DNA of 64,000 nucleotides from Gammaproteobacteria bacterium (lineage in GTDB: Bacteria > Pseudomonadota > Gammaproteobacteria > Pseudomonadales > Pseudohongiellaceae). Position numbers and translations under genes: made by a program. Where the stretch lies: positions 62,001 to 126,000 of the forward strand of contig JAURWS010000012.1 of NCBI GenBank assembly GCA_030654835.1, written 5' to 3'. Below the pieces are notes generated by a model. That model made no database searches. It had not been told where the DNA came from and worked only from the letters and a program-made list of their open reading frames with translations. Shown one piece after another: positions 52,271 to 63,822 of this stretch (position 1 is its first letter; the number at the start of each line of letters is the position of its first letter).

Positions 52271-55200
52271 ATGGCATCAATACAATCACTCGGAGTAGGG
52301 TCGGGATTGCTGACGAGTGAACTCGTCGAGACTATCCTGTCCGCCGAGCGCGCCCCCATGGAGAACCGACTCAACCTGAAGCAGGCCGTGGCCGAGGCGA
52401 AAATCTCTGCGTTCGGTGAACTGAAGACCTCATTAAGCAGCTTCGATACCGCGCTGAGCTCCTTGGCAATGCCAGCGACTTTCAACGCGAACCAGGTCAC
52501 CAGCAGCAGTGATACTGCCATAGCGGGGACGGCGAGCAGTGTGGCCGTGGCTGGAACCTATACGGTTTCCGTATCCCAGCTGGCACAATCGCATTCGATC
52601 GCCAGTTCCGCCTATGCTGCCGTGACGAGCACCGTCGGCACCGGCACGCTGACGTTTCGCTTTGGCACCACGACGTTCGATCTGAATGATGCCTACGAAA
52701 GTTTTACGCTCAACACCGCCGCCCTGTCGCGCAGCATCACTATCGACTCCACCAACAATACCCTGGCGGGCATTCGGGACGCCGTCAACACTGCCGACTT
52801 CGGCGTGCAGGCCAGCATCGTCGATGATGGGTCTGGTTATCGCATGGTCTTCCGCTCAGAGGAGAGTGGCGAGAATAGCAGTCTGGAAGTGGTGGCAAGT
52901 GGCGTCACTGGTTTGAGGGCACTCAATTACAGTCTCGCCAGTCAGAGTGCGACGCTCAATGCCGTGACGGCGACGGGCGCAACGAATCTCTCGGGAGGCG
53001 GTGGCCTCGCGACTGCTAATCAAACCTTCGGGCTCAGTTACATGGGCACCGCCATGGAGGTCACTGTCGCCGCCAATGCCGCTACTGACACGACTGGTGA
53101 GGCACTAACAGCCATTCAGACGGCGCTCGATGCGCAACTGGTGCTCAATGGCTTTGCGGCGGGCGATGTGCTGGCGGTGGGCGGCGGCGATCTGCTGAGT
53201 TTCGAGACGGTGGACACCGGCTATGCGACGACTCTGGAGGTGCTCTCCGCTGGTAGTGCTGCAACTGTGACAGGCGGCACCGTGCTCTCCGCTGGCTTCG
53301 ATTTTTCCGCCAATAACGCGACCTTCAGCATCGCGGTCGATGGTGGTCTGGCCCAGGCTATTACGTTGAACACGTTGACTGCCTCGCGTGCCGCTACCGT
53401 GGATCTGATCAATCAGGCACTTGTGACGGCGGGACTCGGCAGCAATGTCGCGGCAAGCCTGGACGGGAGTAACGCACTGGTTTTCACGCGCCTCAGCAGT
53501 GGCAGCAGCGGCAGCATTGCCATCACCGCAGTCGACGTCTCGGGCACGGCAGGCTCGACAGAACTCGGGCTGACGGCGACCTCGGCCAGTGGACTGGATG
53601 GCTTCGGTCTCGATACTGCAGAGGGCGAGGTGACTGGCTCCGATCGCATGGAGCAGACTATCGCCGCTCTCGATGCAGAGTTTACAGTGAACGGTCTGGC
53701 GGTGACTCGTGCCAGCAATTCCGTGACCGGCGTCATCGCAGGGACCACGCTGACGCTGAAGACGGTGACGGCGTCTCCGGTGACTGTCGCGGTGGCCAAG
53801 GATGCGACCACGATCTCGGACAAACTGCAGAGCTTTACCGATTCCTATAACGAACTGAAGGCCATCTCGGACGCGCTGACAGCCTTCAACCCCAGTGCCG
53901 GAGAAAACGGACAGGGCAGTTTGCTGATCGGCGACTCAACACTGCGCATGGTGATGGCGGAGATCAATTCCGTCCTGCGTTCAGCGGTCTCCGGGCTCAC
54001 CGGTAATGTCCGTTCCCTGAGTGAAATCGGCATCTCTACAGATCAAAACAACGGTTACCTGCTGGAGTTCGATGCGGACATCTTTGCCGAAAAATTTGCC
54101 TCCAATGCCAGTGATATCCTGGCCCTGTTCGCCACGGCGGGTACGACGACGGACAGCGATCTCAGCTACACGAGTTCGACCTCCTTGACACAGTCCGGGA
54201 CCTATGACATTGCCATCACCCAGATGGCCACGACCGGAAGTTACAGTGCTCATCAGGTCGCTGCGCTTGGCGCCGGGAATATTGTCATCGATGCTGACAA
54301 CGATGGCTTTACCATCAATCTCAATGGCACTTCGGCGGCCGTGACCTTGACACAGGGCACCTATGCCACCGCCGATGCCCTGGCCGAACAGATTCAGATC
54401 GCCATCAACAGCGCTTCCGCGCTGGCGACGGCCAACCAATCCGTCTCTGTCACCTTTGATGCGGGCCAAAATCGCTTTGTATTCAGTTCCAATAGGTATG
54501 GGGCCAACTCTGCCATCAGCTTCACGGCCACGGATGCCGCGATTGCCGATACGCTCGGTCTTACGCAGGCGACCCAGGGGCCTTACGAGGGCAACGCACT
54601 GGGCGCGCTGGCTACAGCGACGGGACTTTCCAGTGAAAATTTCAGTACGGCGGTGACGCTCAACGCCGACACGAGTTTCAAGATCGCCATCAATGGTGTC
54701 AGCAGTAACCTGATCACTGTGCCGGGTAGCAGTGGCAGTCCGCAGGTCTACAACACCCCGGACGCATTGATAGCAGCGGTCAACGCGCAGTTGCTCGCCG
54801 ACCCCTTGTTTCAGTCGGACGCCGCTATCACTGCCTCTGGCGACGTGCTGGCGGCGGGCTATGATTTCTCGCTGGACAATCGCTCGTTCAGTGTCAGCCT
54901 CAATGGCGGTGGTAGCAGTGTCGCCGTGCTGGTGGACGGTAATGCCAATCTGGTCTCCTTTGGTGGAGAGACACCCGGCACGCTCGCCAACTCTCTGGCG
55001 GCAGTGCAGGCGGGAATCGATGCGACGGCACTGAACGGGTTGGTGGAGGCGCGTCTCAATGGCAGTAATCAGCTCTATTTTGCCACAGTGGCAACGGGCA
55101 GTGCCGCGCAGATAATGTTGACTGCGGATGATTTCAATATTGGCAGTTCCAATACCACGGGAGACGATGCCGAAGTCGTTACCGTCAGCTATTCCTATGA

Positions 55201-56152
55201 TGCGGATCTGCAGTTCGGTCAATTGAGCTTTGCATCTTCGAGCCTCGCCGATGAAGTGGAATTTTCCGATGTCAGCACCAATGCCGGTAGCAAGCTGGGT
55301 CTGTTTGATGGCCTCAATCCAGTGACGACGGCGACCACTGGCCTCGATGTGGAAGGCACCATCAACGGCATCGAAGCGACGGGCAACGGGCAATATCTGC
55401 GCGCCAATACGGGCAATGTGCCGGCCCGTCCCGGCTTCTATCTCAACACTGCTTATGGAGATCTCTCGGCCAGCACCCTCTCGGATTCCTTCAAAGTGAC
55501 GGTGGACGGCGTCGAGTCCGACGCCATCAGCCTCGGTGTGCTGGGCAACGTCAATCCCACCGTGGTGGCCTCGGGCATGCAGACAGCCATCAACAACAGC
55601 CCTGCACTACTGGCTGCCGGTGTCGAAGTGGTCGTCGAATATGATCCAGCCAGTGGTGGTTTTGGCATCATCTCGGCGAGCACGGGCGCCTCGTCGAGTG
55701 TGCGTGTCACGGAGTTGAACGGAAATGCGGGTTCGATTCTTGGTTTTGCGATTGGATTTGGCGACCAGGGTGCCATCGGCGTTGATGCCTCCGGGGAGCC
55801 GGATCCCTCCAGTGGCATTCGCCTGTTGATCAGTGGCGGCGGTATCGGTGACCGTGGCTCAGTCAGTTATATCAAAGGAGTCGCAGATCGCCTGGCGACT
55901 TTGCTGGATGGCTATCTGGAAACCGACGGGATTTTCGCGGCACGCACCGATGCGTTGAATCTGGAGTTGGAAGACATCGCCGAAAAGCGCGTGCAACTGG
56001 ATGAGCGCATCGAGCGCTCGGAGGCGCGCTTGCGTACCTCGTTTCTCGCGAACGACAAGATCATCAACATGCTCAACTCAACCGCTGATTTCCTCACCTC
56101 GCAGTTGTCGCTGCTGGAAGATCTGTCGAGTGCGACTATGGGCAAAAAATAA
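52271..56152 (+). CDS. fliD: giant filament cap protein FliD
   Basis: Filament cap HAP2 of 1293 aa against about 450-680 usually. The N-terminus (IQSLGVGSGLLTSELVETIL) and the C-terminal coiled coil (AEKRVQLDERIERSEARLRT, ending STADFLTSQLSLLEDLSSAT) are typical. Between them are classical flagellin-IN segments and at least five ~90-residue modules (about residues 243-335, 338-427, 668-758, 860-957 and 1064-1150) with patterns such as AGFDFSANNATFSIAVDG and AGYDFSLDNRSFSVSLNG. They are strikingly similar to modules in FlgK and FlgE. The frame is continuous. Ribosome site GGAG precedes the ATG; fliS follows after 55 bp. Confidence 0.93.
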   Translation: MASIQSLGVGSGLLTSELVETILSAERAPMENRLNLKQAVAEAKISAFGELKTSLSSFDTALSSLAMPATFNANQVTSSSDTAIAGTASSVAVAGTYTVSVSQLAQSHSIASSAYAAVTSTVGTGTLTFRFGTTTFDLNDAYESFTLNTAALSRSITIDSTNNTLAGIRDAVNTADFGVQASIVDDGSGYRMVFRSEESGENSSLEVVASGVTGLRALNYSLASQSATLNAVTATGATNLSGGGGLATANQTFGLSYMGTAMEVTVAANAATDTTGEALTAIQTALDAQLVLNGFAAGDVLAVGGGDLLSFETVDTGYATTLEVLSAGSAATVTGGTVLSAGFDFSANNATFSIAVDGGLAQAITLNTLTASRAATVDLINQALVTAGLGSNVAASLDGSNALVFTRLSSGSSGSIAITAVDVSGTAGSTELGLTATSASGLDGFGLDTAEGEVTGSDRMEQTIAALDAEFTVNGLAVTRASNSVTGVIAGTTLTLKTVTASPVTVAVAKDATTISDKLQSFTDSYNELKAISDALTAFNPSAGENGQGSLLIGDSTLRMVMAEINSVLRSAVSGLTGNVRSLSEIGISTDQNNGYLLEFDADIFAEKFASNASDILALFATAGTTTDSDLSYTSSTSLTQSGTYDIAITQMATTGSYSAHQVAALGAGNIVIDADNDGFTINLNGTSAAVTLTQGTYATADALAEQIQIAINSASALATANQSVSVTFDAGQNRFVFSSNRYGANSAISFTATDAAIADTLGLTQATQGPYEGNALGALATATGLSSENFSTAVTLNADTSFKIAINGVSSNLITVPGSSGSPQVYNTPDALIAAVNAQLLADPLFQSDAAITASGDVLAAGYDFSLDNRSFSVSLNGGGSSVAVLVDGNANLVSFGGETPGTLANSLAAVQAGIDATALNGLVEARLNGSNQLYFATVATGSAAQIMLTADDFNIGSSNTTGDDAEVVTVSYSYDADLQFGQLSFASSSLADEVEFSDVSTNAGSKLGLFDGLNPVTTATTGLDVEGTINGIEATGNGQYLRANTGNVPARPGFYLNTAYGDLSASTLSDSFKVTVDGVESDAISLGVLGNVNPTVVASGMQTAINNSPALLAAGVEVVVEYDPASGGFGIISASTGASSSVRVTELNGNAGSILGFAIGFGDQGAIGVDASGEPDPSSGIRLLISGGGIGDRGSVSYIKGVADRLATLLDGYLETDGIFAARTDALNLELEDIAEKRVQLDERIERSEARLRTSFLANDKIINMLNSTADFLTSQLSLLEDLSSATMGKK

Positions 56153-56207
56153 TCAAAATCAGCAGTTAGACATCACGCCATTTCTACGCAAATCATTGGA
56201 GAATTTT

Positions 56208-56615
56208 ATGTACGCCAGACAATCTGCTCTCGCACAGTACCGCAAGATCGATACAGAGAGTGCTCTCGAAGGGGCCAGCCCTCATCGGCTTATCCAGATG
56301 CTGATGAACGGTGCACTGGATCGTATGCTGCAGGCCAAGGGCGCCTTGCAGCGCCGCGACATTGCCACGAAGGGGCTGATGCTGGGCAAAGCCATTTCCA
56401 TTATTTCCGGCCTGCAGGCGAGTCTGGACAAGGAGGCCAGTGCTTCGATCACCGGAGATCTCGACAGTCTCTACGACTACATGCAGAGACGTCTGCTGGA
56501 GGCGAATCTCAGGAATGATGTGGCGATTGTCGATGAGGTCGCGTCTCTGCTGATCACTGTGAAATCTGCGTGGGACAACATAGACCCGTCCGCAGGGGCA
56601 GTTCCAGGGATATGA
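56208..56615 (+). CDS. fliS: flagellin export chaperone FliS
   Basis: A 135-aa four-helix chaperone of flagellin. The N-terminus YARQSALAQYRKIDTESALE and the segment SPHRLIQMLMNGALDRMLQA are diagnostic. TTGGAGAA precedes the ATG at 56208; a longer frame upstream merely overlaps fliD. It follows fliD as in Pseudomonas; no second chaperone gene follows it on this strand. Confidence 0.93.
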   Translation: MYARQSALAQYRKIDTESALEGASPHRLIQMLMNGALDRMLQAKGALQRRDIATKGLMLGKAISIISGLQASLDKEASASITGDLDSLYDYMQRRLLEANLRNDVAIVDEVASLLITVKSAWDNIDPSAGAVPGI

Positions 56616-56655
56616 ACATCCAATGCAGTGCCAAGGCGTACCGCCCAGCTTTGAA

Positions 56656-56684
56656 TTGACTAATACCATCTCGCATTGTCTAAT
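56656..56684 (+). promoter_or_regulatory. sigma-70 promoter of fleQ
   Basis: TTGACT (56656-56661), a 17-bp spacer and TCTAAT (56679-56684), each one base from consensus. It lies about 60 bp before the fleQ start, consistent with FleQ being at the top of the hierarchy and not sigma-54-dependent itself. Confidence 0.65.
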
Positions 56685-56742
56685 TGCCTCGCCTTGAAAA
56701 GAGCAGAAGCATCAGTCAGTTTGTGAGTTGGGAAAGGTCAAT

Positions 56743-58209
56743 TTGAATATCGCCGATCATGGGAAAATCCTGCTAATTGATGACGATAAAAAATCCAGCC
56801 ACGATTTGACTGTGGTACTGGGTTTTCTCGGCGAACGAGTGGCGGTAGCTGGCAGCCGCAGTTGGCGCAAAGTAATTCAGGAAGAATTCAGATCATCGGA
56901 AAGTGTGCAGCTCGCAATGATCGGCGCACACACTGACGATCTGCTCGCCCAACTCATCACCGAGGTGAAGAACTGGGAGCCGGGCGTCCCTCTCGTATTG
57001 CTCGGCACTGAAGACCGCTTCAGCAATCTGCCTGACGAATTGCGTGGAATGATTACGGCTACATTGCCGTTGCCTCTGACTTATCAACCTCTTCTCGATG
57101 CCCTGCACAAAGCGCAGGTTTACCATCAACACTACAACCGCCTGCGTGATATTGGTGGTGTGCGTGACTACAACATGTTCCGCAGTCTGGTGGGCAGCAG
57201 TGCCGAAGTGCAACGCATCCGCCAGATCATGGGGCAGGTGGCCGACAAGGAAGTAACGGTGCTGATTACCGGCGAGTCGGGCACCGGCAAGGAAGTGGTC
57301 GCGCGCAATCTGCACATGAATTCCCGCCGTTCCGGCAAGCCTTTTGTCCCGATCAATTGTGGTGCGATTCCTCCGGAGCTGCTGGAGAGCGAACTGTTCG
57401 GTCACGAGAAGGGCGCCTTCACCGGAGCCATCGCGACGCGCGTCGGGCGCTTCGAACTGGCGGAAGGTGGCACGCTGTTTCTCGATGAAATAGGCGACAT
57501 GCCACTGCCCATGCAGGTCAAGCTGTTGCGTGTGCTGCAGGAGCATTGTTATGAGCGTGTCGGTGGCACGCGCACCATTCACACTGACGTGCGAATCTTC
57601 GCCGCCACCCACAAGAATCTGGAGACGATGATCGAGGCCGGTACCTTTCGGCAGGATCTGTATTACCGCGTCAATGTGTTTCCTATCGAGATGCCGGCCC
57701 TGCGCGAGCGCGCCGATGACATTCCATTTCTACTCAACGAACTGATCAGCCGTCTGGAGCACGAGAAGCGCGGCTCCGTGCGTTTCAACAGCAGCGCGAT
57801 AGCCTCGATGTGTCGGCATCCGTGGCCGGGTAACGTCCGCGAGTTGGCCAATCTGGTGGAGCGCATGGCCATTCTGCACCCGCATGGCATCGTGGGTGTG
57901 CACGATCTGCCGCCGAAGTTCCGCCATCTGGACGAAGAGGAAATTGTCTCGATGGAGAGTCTGCCGGTCTTGCAGGCGCCGCCACCCAGCGATCCCAGAG
58001 CTGGCTCTCCGCAGGCGCTGCTGCCGCTGAATGGATTGGATCTCAAGGAGTATCTTGCCAATCTTGAAAAGGATCTGATCGAGCAGGCGTTGAACGACAG
58101 CGGTGGCGTCGTGGCACGCGCCGCCGATCGCCTGAATATCCGCCGCACGACGCTGGTCGAGAAGATGCGCAAGTACGACATGCAGCGCAAGGTGGATGAC
58201 GACGAGTGA
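56743..58209 (+). CDS. fleQ: flagellar master regulator FleQ (sigma-54 activator)
   Basis: A 488-aa enhancer-binding protein with an atypical receiver-like N-terminus ([20 protein letters not shown]) and a complete AAA+ domain. Walker A is GESGTGKE (residues 177-184), the sigma-54 contact loop GAFTGA is at 224-229, and Walker B is [14 protein letters not shown] Fis-type helix-turn-helix ends the chain ([20 protein letters not shown]). In Pseudomonas FleQ it also binds c-di-GMP. I start at the TTG at 56743, after GGAAAGG; another TTG at 56728 would add five residues. It should act on the sigma-54 promoters at 33.0 and 52.2 kb. Confidence 0.93.
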   Translation: MNIADHGKILLIDDDKKSSHDLTVVLGFLGERVAVAGSRSWRKVIQEEFRSSESVQLAMIGAHTDDLLAQLITEVKNWEPGVPLVLLGTEDRFSNLPDELRGMITATLPLPLTYQPLLDALHKAQVYHQHYNRLRDIGGVRDYNMFRSLVGSSAEVQRIRQIMGQVADKEVTVLITGESGTGKEVVARNLHMNSRRSGKPFVPINCGAIPPELLESELFGHEKGAFTGAIATRVGRFELAEGGTLFLDEIGDMPLPMQVKLLRVLQEHCYERVGGTRTIHTDVRIFAATHKNLETMIEAGTFRQDLYYRVNVFPIEMPALRERADDIPFLLNELISRLEHEKRGSVRFNSSAIASMCRHPWPGNVRELANLVERMAILHPHGIVGVHDLPPKFRHLDEEEIVSMESLPVLQAPPPSDPRAGSPQALLPLNGLDLKEYLANLEKDLIEQALNDSGGVVARAADRLNIRRTTLVEKMRKYDMQRKVDDDE

Positions 58210-58251
58210 CGTGGATCGTCTCGTAGTTGGTGTTGCGAGTCGTCGTGTCAA

Positions 58252-59046
58252 TCAGAGCCCCGTCAGCGGCTCACCATCGACTGTCGCAGATTCCAGAGAG
58301 AGCTCGGTGGTGCGAGAGCCGTTGATCTGTTCCAACCGCACCAGCATGTAATCCCAGTCTTTTGCCAGCCAGACGGTGGTTTTTCTATCGCTGTCGGGTT
58401 CGCGTATGCGCTCGATGCGCACGGTGTTCAGATTGCCTGCCGCCGTGCTCAGCACTTCTTCGGCGGCGACCCGATACAGGTGGACGTCGATGTCCTCGGC
58501 GTCGATGATGTTGTAGCTGACCTCGTTCAGACCGCGTTCGCTGATGTCCCTGCCAAGGCGGGTGCTGTAGCTGAGTTTGTCCATGATGCCGTGCTGCAGC
58601 GGCAGGCTCCAGGACTCATCGTCGTGCGAACTCTGCGCAACATTGTTGCTCCAGTCGAAGTCGACCCGCTCACTGCGATCGCTGATGCCGGTCTGCTCAT
58701 AACTGTATTGCAGCGGGGTGAGATCACTGGATTGCCAGAGGAACTGGCTGGTTTCGGTGACGCTGCCGACCGCAGCGCCGAACAGGGTCAGTGTCAGGCT
58801 GTTCTGCAGCTGATAGACATCGCCTTCGACAATCTGCAGCGAGCGGTAGGCAGTAGCGCTAAGCCCCATGGCCCGTGCTTCATAGCGTGCTTCGTAGGTC
58901 TTCAGGGTGGGGGTGGTTGCAGCGGCGGCGACGGGTTCGGCAGCCATGCTGAAGGGCGCCAGAGTGGGCATGGTTAGTAACACGCCCGCCACCAGAGTTT
59001 TCATCACGCGGTCCATCATCACATCGGTGTTCATGAGGCTCTTCAT
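58252..59046 (-). CDS. DUF3108 exported protein
   Basis: A 264-aa protein with a signal peptide (MKTLVAGVLLTMPTLAPFSM, cleavage near MAA) and a DUF3108 domain (YEARYEARAMGLSATAYRSL, then LSYSTRLGRDI). DUF3108 proteins are periplasmic, of unknown function, and frequently follow purN in Gammaproteobacteria, as here. Its ATG overlaps the purN stop codon (ATGA). Several in-frame ATGs make the exact start uncertain by up to 15 residues. Confidence 0.8.
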   Translation of the reverse strand: MKSLMNTDVMMDRVMKTLVAGVLLTMPTLAPFSMAAEPVAAAATTPTLKTYEARYEARAMGLSATAYRSLQIVEGDVYQLQNSLTLTLFGAAVGSVTETSQFLWQSSDLTPLQYSYEQTGISDRSERVDFDWSNNVAQSSHDDESWSLPLQHGIMDKLSYSTRLGRDISERGLNEVSYNIIDAEDIDVHLYRVAAEEVLSTAAGNLNTVRIERIREPDSDRKTTVWLAKDWDYMLVRLEQINGSRTTELSLESATVDGEPLTGL

Positions 59047-59705
59047 GATAAATACTCCCGGATACCGCAGTTGCCCAGCCGTTCGCCGTCGAGCCAGGCG
59101 CCATTGTCACGCATCTGCAGCCGTCCAGCCGCAAACCAGCTGACGGCCTTAGGGTAGATGACATGCTCCTGCTTTGCTACCCGAGAAGCGAGTACATCGC
59201 GGGTGTCATCCTGCAGAACTGGCACGACAGCCTGCAGCACCACCGGTCCGCCATCGAGCTCCTCGGTGACGAAATGTACACTGACGCCGTGCTGCTTCTC
59301 GCCAGCTTCGATGACACGTTCATGCGTATGAGTGCCACGGTAATCCGGCAACAGCGAAGGGTGAATGTTCAACACGCGGCCCGCATAGTGCTGAACGAAC
59401 TCCGCGCTGAGGATGCGCATGAAACCCGCCAGCACCACCAGTTGCGGGGCGAAGGCATCGATCTCCTGCATCAGGCGCTGATCGAACGACTGCCGATCCG
59501 GGTATTGCTTGTGATCTATCACGAGCGTCGGAATGCGGGCCTTGGCGGCGCGCTGCAGTCCGAACGCATCGGCCTTGTTGCTGATCACGGCGCTGATCGT
59601 ATAGCCGCCGCTGGTCTTATCGCCGTCGCTGGCATCGATCAAGGCCTGCAGATTGCTGCCATTGCCCGAGATCAGCACGACAATCGTGCAGGCCGCCGTG
59701 CTCAT
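59043..59705 (-). CDS. purN: phosphoribosylglycinamide formyltransferase
   Basis: GAR transformylase of 220 aa, using 10-formyl-THF in purine synthesis step 3. N-terminus [18 protein letters not shown] binds the phosphate; the catalytic Asn/His/Asp set lies in [28 protein letters not shown] and [17 protein letters not shown] (positions approximate). It overlaps purM by 4 bp upstream and DUF3108 by 4 bp downstream, a tight three-gene operon. Confidence 0.95.
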   Translation of the reverse strand: MSTAACTIVVLISGNGSNLQALIDASDGDKTSGGYTISAVISNKADAFGLQRAAKARIPTLVIDHKQYPDRQSFDQRLMQEIDAFAPQLVVLAGFMRILSAEFVQHYAGRVLNIHPSLLPDYRGTHTHERVIEAGEKQHGVSVHFVTEELDGGPVVLQAVVPVLQDDTRDVLASRVAKQEHVIYPKAVSWFAAGRLQMRDNGAWLDGERLGNCGIREYLS

Positions 59706-60769
59706 CGCACCTGGCCTTCCAGCACGACAGGAGTTGCTCCGGCGTCTGCGCTGCGGATATAGCCCAGTTCAAAGGCGCCTTTATTGTGTTTGTTGAGAAT
59801 TGCCAGTGCCTTCTCGCAGTCTGCGGCCGGGACGCAGACGATCATGCCGACGCCGCAGTTGAAAGTGCGGACCATCTCGGATTCCTTGATGTTCCCTTGC
59901 TTCTGCAGCCACTTGAATATTTCCGGGCGCTGCCAGGCGCTCATGTTGATGACGGCCTGGGCATTGTCCGGCAGGACGCGGGGCAGATTCTCGACGATGC
60001 CGCCACCGGTGATATGGGCGAGGGCGTGGACGGTGACGTGGCCCTTGAGCGCCTGAATGGCCTTGACGTAGATTTCGGTGGGCGTCAGCAGCACTTCACC
60101 GATGCTCTTGCCGCCGAAGTCCGCACTTAGCGGCGTGCCGCTGACTTCCAGCACCTTGCGAATCAGGGAATAGCCATTGGAGTGCGGGCCGGAAGAGGCC
60201 ATGCCGATCAGCTTGTCACCGGGTTTGACGAGATCGTTCTCGATGATCTCGTCCTTCTCGACGATGCCGACGGCGAAGCCTGCCAGGTCATAGTCCTCTT
60301 TCTTGTACATGCCGGGCATTTCCGCTGTCTCGCCGCCGATCAAGGAGCAGCCTGACTGCAGGCAACCCTCGCCGATGCCTTCCACGACCTGTGCTGCTTC
60401 GTCGACATTCAGACCTCCGGTGGCGTAGTAGTCGAGGAAGAACAAGGGCTCGGCACCGCAGACGATCAAGTCGTTTACACACATGGCCACCAGATCAATG
60501 CCGATGGTGTCATGCTTGCCTGTCTCAATAGCCAGTTTCAGCTTGGTGCCGACGCCATCGGTGGCGGAAACCAGCACCGGGCGGCGATAACCGGCCGGGA
60601 TTTCGCACAGCGCGCCAAAACCACCCAGGCCGGAGAGCACCTCCGGGCGGCGGGTCTTCTGGGTGACGGTCTTGATCTTTTCGACCAGGGCGTCGCCTGC
60701 GTCGATGTCGACTCCGGCGTCTTTGTAGCTGAGTGAAGGGGTGCTGTTGTGGCTGGTGTTCTGTGTCAT
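59702..60769 (-). CDS. purM: phosphoribosylformylglycinamidine cyclo-ligase (AIR synthetase)
   Basis: AIR synthetase of 355 aa, step 5 of purine synthesis. Signature segments are [51 protein letters not shown] and [17 protein letters not shown]. Standard length. First gene of the purM-purN-DUF3108 operon; it diverges from the DUF2066 gene. Confidence 0.96.
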   Translation of the reverse strand: MTQNTSHNSTPSLSYKDAGVDIDAGDALVEKIKTVTQKTRRPEVLSGLGGFGALCEIPAGYRRPVLVSATDGVGTKLKLAIETGKHDTIGIDLVAMCVNDLIVCGAEPLFFLDYYATGGLNVDEAAQVVEGIGEGCLQSGCSLIGGETAEMPGMYKKEDYDLAGFAVGIVEKDEIIENDLVKPGDKLIGMASSGPHSNGYSLIRKVLEVSGTPLSADFGGKSIGEVLLTPTEIYVKAIQALKGHVTVHALAHITGGGIVENLPRVLPDNAQAVINMSAWQRPEIFKWLQKQGNIKESEMVRTFNCGVGMIVCVPAADCEKALAILNKHNKGAFELGYIRSADAGATPVVLEGQVR

Positions 60770-60888
60770 TGGCAGGGCGTCCGTATGGATGTCTTGGAGG
60801 CCGCGATTCTACCAGCTGAGAGCCTTTCCGGGTACTTTCCCGACGAACTTAAATCGCTGCCGTGTCAAAGAATGAGGGATCGGGTATC

Positions 60889-61983
60889 ATGCGCGGCATG
60901 AAATTCTTACCGTTAATCAACATGTTTGCTGTTTCCGCGACGCTGGTTCTCTGGCTGCTGAGTGCACCCAATGCCAATGGTCTGGTCGTGGATGGCCTGT
61001 ATGTGCAAGAGATTGCCGTTGCCGATCAGGGCGACGCCGAGCGTCTGCGTGCCTATCGAGAAGGGCTGACCGAGGTCATTCTCAAGGTCACTGGTGAAGA
61101 ACGCTGGCTGCAAAGTGGTGATGTCACGCGAGGGCTGCGAGACGCGCAGAGCTATGTGCAGGAAGTGACCTACCGGACCAGTTCTGCAGGCTCGGCGCCG
61201 CAGACCTTCATTCGAGTGATTTTTGATCGCACATTGGTCGACAGGATGCTCACCACGGCGGGCATCCCCGTGTGGGATCGCAATCGGCCCTCCGTATTGC
61301 TGTGGCTGACGGTGCAGGGTGCAGATGGCCAGCGGGAGTTGCTCGGTTCGGACTCGGAGCACCCTGTGCTGGATCTGATCAGAGAGTTTTCCCTTGAGCG
61401 CGGGGTGCCGATTCTGCTGCCGCTCATGGACGTGGAGGATCGTCGCAATCTGCCAGTCGATGTCGCCTGGAGCCTGAATGAGCAGGCCATCCGCAAAGCC
61501 AGTGCCCGCTATGGAGCGGACAGCGTCCTCAGCGGGCGCGTGTTGCAGTCGCCTGCGGGCGATCTCGTGGGCCTGTGGCAGTTTTTGTTCAGGGAGAGGG
61601 TGGAGACTTTCGACAGCTTCGAGCGCGATCTCGCGGTTTATACCGACAGCGCCTTCAATCGGGTGACCGCAGTACTGGCGACGCATTTTGCCCTGGCCCG
61701 CCAGGCCTCGACGCAGTCTGATCAGCGCATCACCTTGCGAGTAGAGGGAGTCGACGACGTCACGGCGTATGTCGACCTGCTGGCTTACTTGCAGACTCTC
61801 TCCGTTGTGCAATCCGTATCCGCTTCATTGCTTGACGGCACCAGCCTGGAGCTGGATGTGCAGCTGTCCGGCAGTACTTACCTGTTTACGGAATTCCTCA
61901 GTCTTGGTCGCGATCTGGTGCCCGACCAGCTACCAGCGACCGATGCTCCCGAGAGCGTTCTGCATTATCGCTGGGTGCGTTGA
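60889..61983 (+). CDS. DUF2066 exported protein
   Basis: A 364-aa protein with a signal peptide (LINMFAVSATLVLWLLSAPN) and the DUF2066 pattern (AYREGLTEVILKVTGEERWL, RASARYGADSVLSGRV-like). Function unknown. In Pseudomonas and relatives the gene lies between purM and hda exactly as here, which supports the call. The ATG at 60889 follows GAGGGATCGG; 60898 is an alternative. hda starts 3 bp after its stop. Confidence 0.82.
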   Translation: MRGMKFLPLINMFAVSATLVLWLLSAPNANGLVVDGLYVQEIAVADQGDAERLRAYREGLTEVILKVTGEERWLQSGDVTRGLRDAQSYVQEVTYRTSSAGSAPQTFIRVIFDRTLVDRMLTTAGIPVWDRNRPSVLLWLTVQGADGQRELLGSDSEHPVLDLIREFSLERGVPILLPLMDVEDRRNLPVDVAWSLNEQAIRKASARYGADSVLSGRVLQSPAGDLVGLWQFLFRERVETFDSFERDLAVYTDSAFNRVTAVLATHFALARQASTQSDQRITLRVEGVDDVTAYVDLLAYLQTLSVVQSVSASLLDGTSLELDVQLSGSTYLFTEFLSLGRDLVPDQLPATDAPESVLHYRWVR

Positions 61984-61986
61984 AGT

Positions 61987-62714
61987 ATGTCGCGGCAAGC
62001 CCCTCGCCAGTTATCGCTCGGCATCAGGCTTGATGATTCGGCGACCTTTGAGAATTTTTTCGTCTCCGAACCTAACCGTCAGCTTGTGGAGCATTTGCGC
62101 CAGTCTCTTGGCGATCCGCACCAACCTCACCAACAGTACAATTATCTCTGGGGTCCGGAAGGCGCCGGAAGCACACATCTTCTGCAGGCGCTGTGTCACC
62201 AGGCTGATGACCGTCAGCAGTCCGCGTTCTACATTCCGCTGGCCAATTTCCATGAATACAGCCCGACGATCTTCGAGGGTCTGGAGTCGTTGGCACTGGT
62301 GTGTCTGGACGATGTGCAGGCAATCGCCGGGGATGCCGAGTGGGAGCTGGCGCTTTTCAATCTCTTCAATCGTCTGCGGGAGAGCGGCACGTGCCTCTGT
62401 ATCGCGGCGAAGATGAATCCCCGACAGCTGCCCTTGGCCTTGCCTGATTTGTTGTCGCGACTGCTTTCGGGGGTGATCTTTTCATTGCAGCCGCTGGAGG
62501 ATGCCGACAAGATCCGCGCCCTGCAGTTGCGGGCGCGGCAGCGTGGTTTTGAAATCAACGAGGAAGTGGCCAATTACGTTCTGCAGCGTAACGACAGGGG
62601 CATGAGTAATCTCTTCGGTCTGCTGGAGCGCCTCGATCAGCACTCTCTGGAGACCAAGCGTCGCATCACCATTCCCCTGGTGCGCGAGCTGATGGGTTGG
62701 TCGGCAGCGGGCGC

Positions 62715-62733
<19 letters not shown>
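61987..62733 (+). CDS. hda: DnaA inactivator Hda
   Basis: A 248-aa DnaA-related AAA+ protein that stimulates DnaA-ATP hydrolysis with the sliding clamp. The clamp-binding N-terminus APRQLSLGIRL, the region YNYLWGPEGAGSTHLLQALC (Walker A) and CLDDVQAIAGD (Walker B) are clear; the sensor region RLLSGVIFSLQPLEDADKIR follows. Normal length. Its 3' end overlaps the convergent DUF2069 gene by 19 bp. Confidence 0.92.
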
Positions 62734-63753
<1,020 letters not shown>

Positions 63754-63822
63754 TCATTCTCCTGGCGATGCGTAGGGCTTCTGTCTGATCTGGCGCTGGC
63801 ATTGTAACCGGTATCGCGAGTG

